Shown: in pieces, positions 51,894 through 63,404 of the stretch | Layout of the letters: each line of letters begins with the position of its first letter | How positions within the stretch are numbered: position 1 is the first letter of the stretch | DNA from: Ooceraea biroi | Lineage: Eukaryota; Arthropoda; Insecta; Hymenoptera; Formicidae | Length of the DNA: 64,000 bases | Direction of reading: 5' to 3' | Assembly: GCF_003672135.1 (NCBI RefSeq) | Contig: NC_039508.1 | Span: 14,085,945-14,149,944 of the forward strand | Notes under the pieces: generated by a model | What the model was told of the DNA's origin: nothing | Databases searched by the model: none | Seen by the model: the letters and a program-made list of their open reading frames with translations, nothing else | Translations under genes and position numbers: made by a program

Positions 51894-52071
51894 TAACAAC
51901 ATGCAATACAATGATATAATAATTATTTTTACTATATTTACTATATAATTATTATTACAATATTACTATATACTATATTTTTATTATATTATAATTACAC
52001 ACAATTGTTTTCAACCTTATTCAACGTTTTTGTTCTTCATATCCTGTTCTACATTTTTCTTAGCGTTTGTA

Positions 52072-53356
52072 TTGGGTCGTCCGGAAAGTTCGTGCCGATT
52101 TTGAAGGAAAATTCAAAGGCAACATTTTTTTATGTCGATAAATATTTATTGACTTATGTATGCACCGTTTTGTTTCACAACCTTTGTCCATCTTTCACGC
52201 AACTGGAAGATTCCATTCTCCCAGAACTTCTTAGGTTTCTCGGCGAAAAACTCCTCCAGGTGGTTTTTTATGTCGATCAAAGAGTTGAAGTTCTTGCCGC
52301 TAAGAGAATTTTGCAAAGACCTAAATAAGTGAAAGTCTGAAGGTGCAATGTCTGGTGAATACGGTGGGTGAGGTAGCACATCCCAGCCAAACTCCAACAA
52401 TTTTTGTCGGATAGTCAAAGAAACATGAGGTCTGGCATTGTCCTGATGGAACACGACGCCCTTCCTATTAGCTAATTCTGGACGTTTTTCCTGAATCGCT
52501 GTCTTTAATTCGTCCAGTTGCGAGCAGTACTTATCTGCATTTATCGTTTGGTTGTGTGGTAGGAGCTCATAATATAGGATTCCTTTCCAATCCCACCAGA
52601 CACAGAGCATGACTTTTTTTGGATGAAGGCCGACTTTCGGAGTGGTTAATGCTGGTTCATTTCGCTTACCCCAGGATCTTTTTCGTTCTACATTGTTGTA
52701 AATGATCCATTTTTCGTCACCCGTCACTAATTGCTTCAAAAATGGTACGTTTGCGTTGCGCTTGTACAGCGAGTCGCAGATGGAAATGCGATCCATTAAA
52801 TTTTTTCGGCCAAATTATGCGGAACCCATACATCATAGCGACTTACGTAACCAAGCTTCACTACATGATCGTGGACAGTGGTTTTCGATATTTTCAGTAT
52901 CTCTGCTAATTCACGTGTCGTGTAGCGCGAGTTATTCTCGATCAGTGTCTTGATTTGGTCATCATCAGTAGTAGAGGTCTGCCCGAGCGTTCTTGGTCTT
53001 TAAGGTTAAAATCACCAGCTCTAAACTTAGCGAACCACTTACGTACGGTTCTTTCAGCTAAAGCGCCTTCTCCGTAAACAGAACATATCGAATTTGTTGC
53101 TTGTGAGGCATTTTTGCCTTTCCGGTAATAGAAAAGCATCAAGTGTCTAAAATGTTCTTTGTTTTCTTCCATCTTCAAAAGAGTACAAAACTGACACGAA
53201 TCAATTTATCTCAAACAACTTTTTTCCTAAAGATGCGTTGAAATGTCACCTTTAAGCTTATGTATATAAATCGTATGTTTTCAATAACATTGATATATTC
53301 AGACATGTTCCAACGCCATGTATTAAAAATCGGCACGAACTTTCCGGACGACCCAA
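52072..53356 (-). mobile_element. Full-length mariner-family transposon
   Basis: 1285 bp with perfect 31-bp terminal inverted repeats (52072-52102 and 53326-53356, starting TTGGGTCGTCCGG), flanked on both sides by TA, the mariner target duplication. It encodes one minus-strand transposase gene (separate entry) with a DD34D catalytic core. Perfect TIRs and target duplication with few coding lesions indicate a fairly recent insertion. Confidence 0.96.
52146..53178 (-). pseudogene. Mariner transposase, inactivated by two 1-base deletions
   Basis: The N-terminal part (53178 down to about 52972) has the paired HTH region: FRHLMLFYYRKGKNASQAT, a second HTH near RTVRKWFAKFRAG, and the GRP linker. 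A missing base right after GRP shifts the frame; the next segment (about 52972-52808) reads on in another frame with RYTTRELAEIL and the WVPHNL linker; a second missing base in an A-run near 52800 shifts it back. The C-terminal part (52796-52146) keeps TGDEKW, HQDNARPH and PPYSPDIAPSDFHLF, i.e. the DD34D triad, and ends normally. The enzyme would cut and reinsert the element at TA sites; this copy cannot make a full protein. Confidence 0.93.
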
Positions 53357-54854
53357 TACTTAAACAAGTAAAACAATTCATGCAATTTATATAAATTTAT
53401 TATTAACATATATATTTATTATGTATATATTTATTAATATATGCGAAAATGTATATATGTATATATTTTAAATAATATTTAACAAGTTTTAATAATTAAT
53501 CAAATAATATATAATCAATTTAATAATTACTAGCTTATTATTTATCAAATAATATGCAAATTCTTCAAACAAGCTAATAATTATTAAATAATGTGCTAAT
53601 TCATGAAATAATTAAATAATTTATAGAATTTAGACGTATTTTAATTCTTGTATGTTAAAATTAATATTCTTAGAAATTTTTTTCTTGAAAAATAATCATT
53701 TATCTTTGTTTTATTGCAGTTGTGTTGTGACGTTACTCATCGAACCCAAATTTACGACGTGGAATTATACGTTTTCGCTTAAGTTTTCTTATACCCATTA
53801 AACTGGTCCCGACTTTTCGTGCAATTTTTTTTGTCTACATCACCCGGGAAATCACGGGTATAACGAGAGGCTGCGAAATTAAACGTCTTTGAGCCGTACG
53901 CTTCGGGACCGTGAACGATGATTGGACTCCCGTCGTAACTGTTCATCCTAAACGATCCAACGATTCTCCGTAGACCATTTTCTACATCAGAACTTAATTT
54001 TGTCTTTTGCCAAGTTGAAAGACAAATCGAATTGAATAACAAAAATCAAATGCACGTCTGTAGGTGCTTGTGAAAGTTCGTAAGGCCACACACAACGAAT
54101 TTGAAAGCATTGCTCAATGAAGATCCGTTTCAAAAATTAAAAGAGATTGCAACACAACTTGGAGTTGATGAATCAACAGTATCTTGCCATTTGAAAGATC
54201 CAATGAGAAAGATCTAGAAGGAAAATGGTTTTAATATACGAACTTCTCCAAACACTTAACAGAATACTTTTCAAAGTTTCTAAACGCATACTTATGTTAT
54301 GAATCATAGCCTACGTTCCTTTATACTTTATCTAGAATGTCACATCCACCGTTAACCGATAAGCGATGTATTTAGACACTTATAGATAACACTATATAAT
54401 TATATATTATATATGTATATATAATATAAATAATAATATTATAACAAGCGATTATTTAGAAACTAACGATTGTTTAAGAGAAAAGCATGATGGATAAAGT
54501 TTGTTTTTCCTGCATTCATAAATAACTTAAAATGTTCACTTACGTTTTTTTAATTAAAAAAGTCACTACATTTAAATAACAAAAGATTATATGATCATAT
54601 TTTTGACTTTAATAATAATCTAGTTGGCATGAACGAAAAATCAGTTAATTTGTGCATACGGCGGTGAATGTGTTAATAATCCTTGTGAATCTATATATCT
54701 GTAAATAATGTGTAAATAAAATGTTCACAGATTTATAGATCGTACATGGCTTTTTAAAAATAAATATGCTCTTTGTCTCGTTCCTGCTTCGGAATTTATA
54801 ACATGCACCATAAGAGAATTATCTGTACATGGGGTTAAAGGCGCGGATTTAATA
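53357..54854. other. AT-rich spacer with one GC-richer island
   Basis: Very AT-rich sequence. 53716-54042 is clearly richer in G+C and carries an 87-codon minus-strand frame (53779-54042) with no recognised family, plus a strong plus-strand acceptor (TTTTATTGCAG) at its left edge. It may be a decayed insertion. A transposase relic at 54101-54217 is listed separately. Confidence 0.45.
54101..54217 (+). pseudogene. Relic of a mariner-type transposase helix-turn-helix
   Basis: A 38-codon stop-free stretch reads L-K-A-L-L-N-E-D-P-F then EIATQLGVDESTVSCHLK, resembling the second HTH of irritans/mauritiana-type mariner transposases (pattern LLDEDxxQTQxELAxxLGVxxxxISxRLK). It ends at an in-frame stop and nothing before or after matches. 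It is a short fossil of a different element from the full-length mariner nearby. Confidence 0.45.
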
Positions 54855-55259
54855 TTCGCGGCATGATATGGGCGATTGCTTTTTGCGTCAACAAGGAATT
54901 ATTGGTAAAGGCCGCATTGGGCTTTTTCCGCTCTTTTCATGCCTGCGTGCGTGTACTATGTACTTTGCCTGCTGCGTAAATAACCGGAATTTGATTGTGC
55001 ACCACTGCGTGATTCAATAGTATATCGAGCTGTGAATAAATACATTTCTCGCGACAGCAAAGTGCAAAAAGCGACAGTAAAGTGCGAAAAGATCCAATAA
55101 TTTCCGATGTAATATTGTATAATATAATATATTGCATTGTTAGTACGTTGCATCTGAAAAAGTATTGCCTATTGAAAAAGAAAGTTCAACTTTAAAGCGG
55201 AAGAATTTCGCGGTAAGCGCCTCATTCTCCATGTGCAGAAAATCGTCGATCCTATGATA

Positions 55260-55534
55260 TAGAGATACGCAACTGACGGTCCGCGGGCCGCATCCTGCCC
55301 GCGACGTCTAAGCTTGACCCGCAGAAAAAATAAAAAATAAACTGAATTATTATTGCCGAATAACAATTAAAATTAATTTTCTCTCTTAAAATATATATTT
55401 CTCTTAAAAAAATATATAATAGAATAAATATTTTATTTATTAATGTAAAATATTAAAGAGAAAAAATTTAGCTACTGCGGCCCGCGGTATAACTTCAAAT
55501 TTTACCTGCCAAAAAATCTAGTTCTGTATCCCTG
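55260..55534. mobile_element. hAT-type MITE (275 bp) with 8-bp target duplication
   Basis: The right end read inward is CAGGGATACAGAAC and the left end TAGAGATACGCAAC; inner sequences carry GCGGGCCGCA and the complement TGCGGCCCGC, typical of hAT ends. Flanks CTATGATA (55252-55259) and CTATAATA (55535-55542) match at 7 of 8 positions, the 8-bp duplication expected for hAT. The centre is AT-rich filler with no frame. It lies inside the larger 2.2-kb element. Confidence 0.75.
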
Positions 55535-55806
55535 CTATAATATTAATAAAAAATTATAAAATGTTAGGATTATTATAATTATTATGTATAATTATAAAAT
55601 ATCTCCTAATTTCTTATAATTGTTCTATAAATTTATTTTAGAGTGAAAAAAGAACGCGACCACGTGGTCACGCAACGTGTGATTCATTGCAATATTTACG
55701 ATAATATTGAGAAAAATGTTAATCTTTTTTGAGAGATCTTAAGATTAATACTTACTGTGGTAATATTTAAAAGACAAGACCGAATTTATAGCAAATAAAC
55801 AAATGA

Positions 55807-56088
55807 TACGATAAAAATTGTAATAAGCGCAGCTCCTCAGAGTTCCTCAGATCCGTTCGTGTCGGTGATCCAGACAGTAATGGTGAAAAGTGGGTATCAT
55901 GGGTAAGCAGGGATGAGGACACTGAGGACAAGTCCAAGGGTGGGGATTTAGTGGTTTCGTGGCGCGATTGGTTACAGGAAAATACGTATCATGAGACGCC
56001 ATTTGTAAGAAATAGAATAGGTGAGCATAACAGGAAGTCCAAGAAGCAAGTGAAAGAGGGTGCTCACAAAAGGCGCGATTTAAATTGA
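55807..56088 (+). CDS. Unassigned coding-like frame inside the 2.2-kb element
   Basis: A stop-free stretch of 93 codons ends with TGA at 56086-56088 and has no ATG at its beginning, so it would need an upstream exon joined at one of the CAG acceptors near 55832-55850. The translated part is hydrophilic and highly charged, with Trp residues (EKWVSWVSRDEDTEDK, then DLVVSWRDWLQENTYHETPF) and a basic tail (EHNRKSKKQVKEGAHKRR). Codon use is far less AT-biased than the flanks. An AATAAA follows within 10 bases. I recognise no family. It could be the last exon of a transposon-encoded or captured host gene, or chance; frames of this length do occur by chance in this window. Confidence 0.35.
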   Translation, partial: YDKNCNKRSSSEFLRSVRVGDPDSNGEKWVSWVSRDEDTEDKSKGGDLVVSWRDWLQENTYHETPFVRNRIGEHNRKSKKQVKEGAHKRRDLN

Positions 56089-59000
56089 AAATAAACTTTA
56101 ATTAAATGAATTTCAATACAACGTAGGAAAGTCTGAAGTACTTAATAACATAATTTATACGAACCAGATTCAATTTGTTACATTATAGTTTTTGGATTAA
56201 ATTCTAATTAGTGTACTAGTGCTGATTATATATATTTATACACACATATTTTATATATTTTTGTTACATATTTTTATATATTAGATTATATTATTATATA
56301 TTTATAGTATAATTTTATATATATAAATGCTTGCAAAAAAGTTCGTAAAGTCATAACGAATTGGAATCATTGTGTTCACATTTATAATATTATATATTAT
56401 TACATGTTATATGTTATACATGTGTATTATATTGATTCTAGCTTACTTCATTATTCCTTTTTTTCAGAAATAAATTTAGTACATGACAGAGACGTAGACG
56501 TCATCATATCGTCACATAGCGCTTTCATTTGATGTAAAAGTTGGCGTGTGAAAAGATGGAACGGAGGCGGAATCGAATTGGAGTTTCTAACCAATTCGTA
56601 TCTTCGCTCTTTTCTCTTACCGTTCTACCTTCACTTCACGGTTGGAACAGACAACTTTTTTCTTAGCAGTGCATTGAGATAGGTAACAGATAGTTGGATT
56701 CAGTTAAGACTCTATTTCTCAATTTCCTTCTTGAGCGCTTCCTGTTACTGTTCCCACCACCGGAATGAATCCTTGTTCGATTACCGCAGAATTGGCGATA
56801 CGCTATCGTAAGTTACTGTCTTTTACAAACGTTTTCTCACACATGCATCACAGAAAAAAAGAAGAGAAACCACACTTATAATGTATTCTTTAAATTTGCA
56901 CATATTACCATTATTCACCATTTGATTACAATTACGTTTTGTAAATTACGCAAAGTATATAATACACATAGGCATGAAGAGAGCTCGGGAAAAGCTCAAT
57001 GCGGTCTTTACCAATAATTCCTTGTTGTCGGAAAAAGCAATCGCCCATATCATGCCGCGAATATTGCATCACAATTCATATTAATGTATAATTCACGCTG
57101 TGAGAAATTCCTTCGCAGTAAAATGCATTTCCGCATAAACATTCTCGTAATTATAAAACATTTCAACAAACTGATGCCCATGTTCCTGGCAAAACTGCTC
57201 AAAACGAATTATTGCGTGCGACGATCTGGATACGACGCGACCCATTTGCGTCTATACAAATTCTCGGCGGCGCGCAATATTTCTCGGGCTTTTACTGCGA
57301 AAAATGCGTAGCAACTCGCATGCACAAACGTTGTATACACTTAAATCGCGTTGCATTTCGCTATTTACCACCATCGGAATCGCGGATAAGTACGCGCAAG
57401 CAAACACAAACGTGCGAACCGTGCGACCGCTCATCCGTTAATCACATTTCGCATCCGGAATTTTTTCACATCCCTGCGATTTATCCACTGGCGAAATGAG
57501 TTTTCCTATTTTTCAGGCACTCCCCGTGCGCAACGATGCATGATCGAGACGTGCTGCTTTTTATACGCCACATATCATTCGTCTTCATTTATCAGCTTCG
57601 TAATAGTGCTCTTCTATCTCTTAGAGTAGAGTACGGCGACTACGAAAGAACAATTTATAAAAACAATTTTCATTGGTCATCAACAGAAAGAAATGGCAAA
57701 ATGTATAACTTGATTCAGGCTTCTTGACGTTCTGAGTAATTAGTAATTTAATCGTTTCATTAAAACAGCGAGACATCCGAGAAAATGTACTAGGGATGCA
57801 ATTGAAGCCTCTTGGATGCTGATTGTTTAAAGAACGAAAATATCAAGACGGAATTGCTGAAGTAAATTTCCATCCTTGTAAGTCTGCAGCATGAATTAAA
57901 AGCATCTCTCAAATGTATGTACGACTTTGTTGTTAATTGCTATGCTTTCAGTTATGGTTGCCGTTAATGGTATTCATGGTATAACGGGACATTTCCATTC
58001 TGTCTTCCACATTCTCAAGAATACGAGGTACGTGAACATATTTTGCTTCCCATTCTTCGTGCAATACCCACTTGGTACTGGCTTATCCGTAAGAGTATAG
58101 TGCGAATACGTTTCGCAGTGAATACGAAACTCGGATTTGCACTTAGGTCCCAGGCGTGTGTCGCCCGTCGACGTTATTTGCAAGTGCGATATTACGGATC
58201 TACGAAATCTAACTTAATACCGAGAGCGCAACAGATGTCGTGGCGTTATTGTGCAATATCTGCAAGGCGTTAATCACAAGATGCTTTGCGCGCTTTGAAC
58301 GGACGTCCGTTCTCTAGTTTCCCGATTCGGGCCAGCTACAGCAGCTGGTTACATATCTGCAGGACTCGGAAATTACAAAGTGCTCCTCCAGCCGCCAGAT
58401 TTCATAATAGATTTCACGGTAATTTTCACCAAATAAATCATTCGTCAAGCCTCCGCGTCAAGCAAAACGTTATTAATGATACGTGAAAATAAAAATTTGT
58501 TACATTTTATATTTAAACATTATTGAGAATCCGAGGCGGTATGTGTCAAACGAAAGGAAGAACGAAGGAGAGAAGGGACACAAAACACGATCGGAATGTT
58601 ATTATTTATAAGCTGCAGCGAAACGTGCACCGTGCCTTTGAAACGCTGTCCACATAATATATATTAAAATTCTCTGGAAAATATTCCGCTTGCGAATACG
58701 TTACGTTTACAATCATCTCCCCGACATTGCAAATTCATGCGTCACCGTTCAATTATCTTTCGCGGAGCGTCAATGAATATCGCAATTTGAATTTCCTCGA
58801 CGCTTCATCGAGTGTCACTATCGATATTCAGAAAGGCCGAGTTTACCTTCAAAGGATCATTATTGCGGGGCTCGCGAGCGCTTGTGGGATAAAAGGCGAT
58901 GAATACGAGCGGCTGGCGACCACGATGAAGGCGCCATTCGGAAAAATTGAATATCGCTGGATGCCATAACTTAGGAAATGACGACGAGCCGGCCAGTTCC

Positions 59001-59689
59001 GTGGCGTAGGATTTAAAAGTAAAATGCAATCTCAGCTATGCAAATCCCGCATAAATCGGTCGGAATATGCGAGCGAGCTGCCCAGTCGTGTGCCAAGGAT
59101 CAAGAATTTCCCTCGAGTTAGGAAGATCTAAATTCGATCAATTGCACGAGAGCGTGTGCATTTTCGCAAACAGTAATAATATATAAGATGATCGGCGGTT
59201 TAAAGCATGTACACATCAGGAATATATCTTTGAAAATTCCGTTTTGATTTCCGGAGCTTTCCACGGCATGTAATGTGAATCTCGCCGAGCAGATTCGAAA
59301 GAGCCTTACGCTCCTCCGTCCATTCAAATGGAATATTGAAAATCACGGACATGGAGACTTTTGCGGTGTCATCCCCGTCCAATCAAACGTGTCTGTGCTC
59401 TATTTATATGGACAGTTAATAAAAACATTTTGGGTCTCTGCCAGACCACATGACGAGGCTGCGAATGGCGTTCGAGTGCGAAGAGACGGACATGCGGAAA
59501 AAAGCGCTGACACAAAGCGTGTCTATCCCCTGGGATACCTGGTGGTGTGCATGTCGGACACTCGGTCTAGCGCACCGAAATGCGCGACGTGTGCATGTTA
59601 TTTCCCGATATACGATTAGATCCATTGTCGTGGCAATCGGGATGAAATGTTTCCGATGCATTAATAACGCATAAATGTCAACCGGCGTG

Positions 59690-60140
59690 GTTCCTGGCGA
59701 ACGGCCAGCGAGCGGAGTAGTGCGCGCGTTTCAAGTTTCCTCTATTTAGGAGATCCATCATTCTCCCGGATCAGCCGTCGTTCGAGGGTTTCGGATGCTG
59801 GCCGGTAAGTACGCGCCGCACCGCACCGCAGAGATGCGCGCGTTAACTTCGACCGCGGCTGTTCCGGCGAACGAGAGAAATCCGATTACGGGTACGTGGA
59901 CACGAAACGAGATTGCTGTCGTCGCGCAGCGCGGATCACGCGCGGCCGCGCTTCCCGACCAGTTTTCCCGGCACAATGAATCGAATTTCTTCAGTCTTCC
60001 GACGTAATAGCAATTTCGCCCGTTATGACTCGGACGTTGATAAGTTGATACTCCATTATGGGATAAATACACCCCTACACCAGCACGAATTTTCCGCGCG
60101 ATCCTCGCGCAGCGAGAACTGCAGCTTGCGAGGGAGCACC
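59690..60140 (+). promoter_or_regulatory. CpG-rich island with a consensus splice donor
   Basis: A GC/CpG-rich block contains a plus-strand donor at 59805 (GGCCG followed by GTAAGTACG), so a non-coding first exon ending at 59804 and leading to a gene right of the window is plausible. No start codon in a convincing frame precedes the donor. Confidence 0.3.
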
Positions 60141-61290
60141 GGGTATATAATAACGCTTCCCGTGAAACTCCTTGCTTTGTACTTTACACCTCCCGGCGGT
60201 GGATGTACAAATGCAAACTGTTTAATACTTGCGGATTAATTACGCCTGGTAATGAGTCTTGGAGCGAAGCGGTTGATGCCATTGATGTTGGCCAAAGTAT
60301 AAACTTTCCCGACTATCCGCTCCGTCAACCTATTTGATGAATTAACGATTACGACTCGTGGCAGTGCACTTGACGTCGTACTAATCGTCGCTCGATCAGT
60401 GAGCGATTATTATCCTCTTTGCAGCGAGAAAACTTCGCCGCAGCTATAATTAAAGTTGTTACACGCGAAAGATTGTAGGACAATATTCCTACAAATATTT
60501 ATTAAAGCATGAAATAAAAGTTTTCCTGTATGGCATTACCCGTATTTGTTAAATACATTAGCTTTTGGTTTCCCTTCTTCAATGAAAACGGTTTCCTGCT
60601 TTTTCACGTAATGTTCACGTATGTTTTTATTAGGAGAAAATGCAAACAGTGAGTTATATTTTACAAATTTGCTGTATTGAGCGCAAACATAACAGCACAA
60701 AAAGAGTTATTTTATCTACAAGAAAAAGTGAATTAAAAAGTTCAGTGCGATATACTGCAGTCAATAGCACATTTCAGCTTCGTAGTAATTAACACAGGCA
60801 TATTTATGGCTTTATGTAAGCTAATATTTATTTGCTTGCGAATCCATTTATATGCTTTATCCTTGGTTTATGTCATGATAAGTGTGTTATTCAACGTTGC
60901 CAAGCGTCTGATTGAAACATCAACAGCCACCGCACAATTAATTATGCTCTAGTTGGCGGACGCAAAAAATTTTAATTAGATTCACGTGGATGCATGGCTT
61001 TGACGCATTTACTCGTGTTACAGACGATTCCATACCGCTTTAATAACATAATAAACTGGCGCGTAAATATGTTTACTACAGTAAAGATTTTCGTTATATC
61101 AAATTAGTAATAAATCAGTTTCCTTTATGCAAATTTGAAGAATTATGATCTGCTAAATTATGTTTTTGATCAAATATATGATACTAATACAAAATTAGAA
61201 ATATAAAAATTTAGAAACATGTAATTAAATGTAAAAATTAAATTTATATTGATTTTTCACTTAACTGCTTATTTAAATATGTTTAATGTC

Positions 61291-61353
<63 letters not shown>

Positions 61354-61357
61354 TATG
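61291..61357. repeat. (TA)n/(TATG)n compound microsatellite
   Basis: A TA run of about 17 units passes directly into about 7 TATG/GTAT units. Confidence 0.95.
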
Positions 61358-63377
61358 TAATACATAGTTTCTATCATGTGGTAATACCGTTAAAATATCA
61401 AAGCTTTGTGATATTTTCTTCATGATATTCATGAATCGCGCCGATTGTACCATCTGTATTCTAATGCATACATAGTATTATATTAGGATTATATGCGCGA
61501 ATTATTTACTGCATTAGCCCTCGAGGGGTGCAATAAATAAATCTGTTTCATTCCTGGAAACTATCCTGGATAATGAAATGTCAATGCGGAGAAGCGTATA
61601 CCCGCAACTAATTAACGACAGTATGCACAATGCATAATTACGAGAATTCGCATCTCTCACCGCATGACCCATTTTCACATAACTACTAATTCACGATCAA
61701 ATAATCAGCAAATTCCTTAAAACAAAGCTTCCTAAACTCATACGAGAGAAAAGGAGATAGATTCTACTAGAACCAAGTTAAGTTAATTTATAAATCAAAT
61801 TAATACATAACTAATAAATTTAATGCTTCCAAGATTTTGTTCAATATTATTTTAGTTATCTACAATGAGATATAATTTTTCTTTTCTTTTATTAAAATCA
61901 AAGACCATAAAATGATATGCAAGCGTTTATCCGCAAGCTTCAGAAATCGAATTAACAGCAGTTTATCAAAGATTTAATATCTCTATAAAAAATCTGATAT
62001 AATTCGCGTACGAGTTTCTTTAACCAACTACACGACAATTGATTATCTTAGATTCTCACGCAAATTGTGTTCTCAGCTCACGTCTCCCTGTTGGCTTTAC
62101 TCAGTCTACGGTTTATCGGGATGTTCCCTGCATGCGTACGGCCATTTTTTATGGTTACCGTTTAAAGCCATGATGTAACGAGAGATCTTAACGAAGAGTC
62201 GATCGTAAAGCCTCTCAGCGGTGAAGCACATGGGCCACAAATGTGAAAGAACGAAATACACCGTGAGTACTTAGCCTGGTAATCCAGGCTGATAGGAGGC
62301 TTTCAAGCCGAAGCGGCAACAAACGCCGTACCGGATGGATAGATAAAGGCAGATGTATTGATGAGTAAGAAGCAACGATGGAGAAGCTGAAACTATTAAG
62401 CGAAGACCTTTGCGTCGAGAGCTGAGGCTGCTGTTCCAATTTAGTAGATCGCGCAGAACAGCATCGTGAAACGACGACTTTCTTCTATTACGGTAAATTT
62501 AATACGTTATGCTGGTATCTTGGTTTATCCTGTGCACACAAGTTCGCGAAAATGTAATTTACGAGCTCCAATTAATTATTTTTGGCAGATGATAGAAGAA
62601 TTTAGCTTGTTCTCTCTTTAACTGAAACTCTGAAACTGAAAATTGTTACATTAAAATACATATTAAATTGTAAATTTATGTATGATGTATCCATTAGCGT
62701 TGCACGTTACATATTTGCGTTATAATAAATGGAATACTTATCATTCTCGGGAAAATTATATAAAGTGATGCATCCGGAGTAGTGCGGAGTAAGTGCGTGT
62801 CACGAACGGAAAAGTGTACTGATAGCCGTGGATATTTATTTTCTCTCGATTAGTTGCAGCAACCGACTAGGACAGTTTCGCATATGCCGTCATTGCAAAT
62901 TCATTGAAGTATAACTTTCTAGTTATACCCCGGTTGGTAACTTTTAGAACATCTGCATTACGAGCGTATCAACTATAATAAAGCTGGCGAAACGTATAGC
63001 TTATGCAAAATTATTGACCGATTCTAACTTTCCCCAAATAAATTTATCCTCGCGTTACCGTTAATGTGAATCTACTCGCGGTTGCAGCCATGTTAATAGC
63101 TTCGTCGTTCCGCAAACGACGACAAGCCGAACTTTTGATTAATTGTTAGATTACAGTATTGCAGAATGAAGCTAACTGAAACAACTCTCTGCAGAGATTG
63201 AATTGTCTGAGATTGATTGTTTGACGTGTTAACATTTTTTATTATTTCTGAAATATTCCTACATTTTTCCTGATATAAAATATATACAATAATATTTAAG
63301 AGAAATCCTGCAATAAAATTTGCGTATCAATTATATTATTATTATGTTTTTTAATTATAATAAGTTTTTATAATATG

Positions 63378-63404
63378 GAGGAGAGAGAGAGAGAGAGAGA
63401 GAAG
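63378..63404. repeat. (GA)n microsatellite
   Basis: About 13 uninterrupted GA dinucleotides. Confidence 0.95.

Larger units (their letters stand above)
54855..57061. mobile_element. 2.2-kb TA-flanked inverted-repeat element of unknown family
   Basis: 54855-54968 and 56950-57061 are inverted copies, about 88% identical over about 115 bp, with outer ends TTCGCGGCATGATATGGGCG. TA dinucleotides at 54853-54854 and 57062-57063 fit a TA target duplication, though longer palindromic choices (AATATT) are possible. The interior holds an unassigned 93-codon frame (55807-56088) and is interrupted by a nested hAT-type MITE (55260-55534), so the outer element is older. A GC-richer tract with no clear frame lies at about 56480-56830. 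No DDE transposase motif is visible. Confidence 0.68.

Noticed and set aside
54851..54968. The arm of the 2.2-kb element considered as a local segmental duplication
   Set aside because: The copy is inverted, ends at the same outer base on both sides and is flanked by TA, which fits a transposon better than a duplication.
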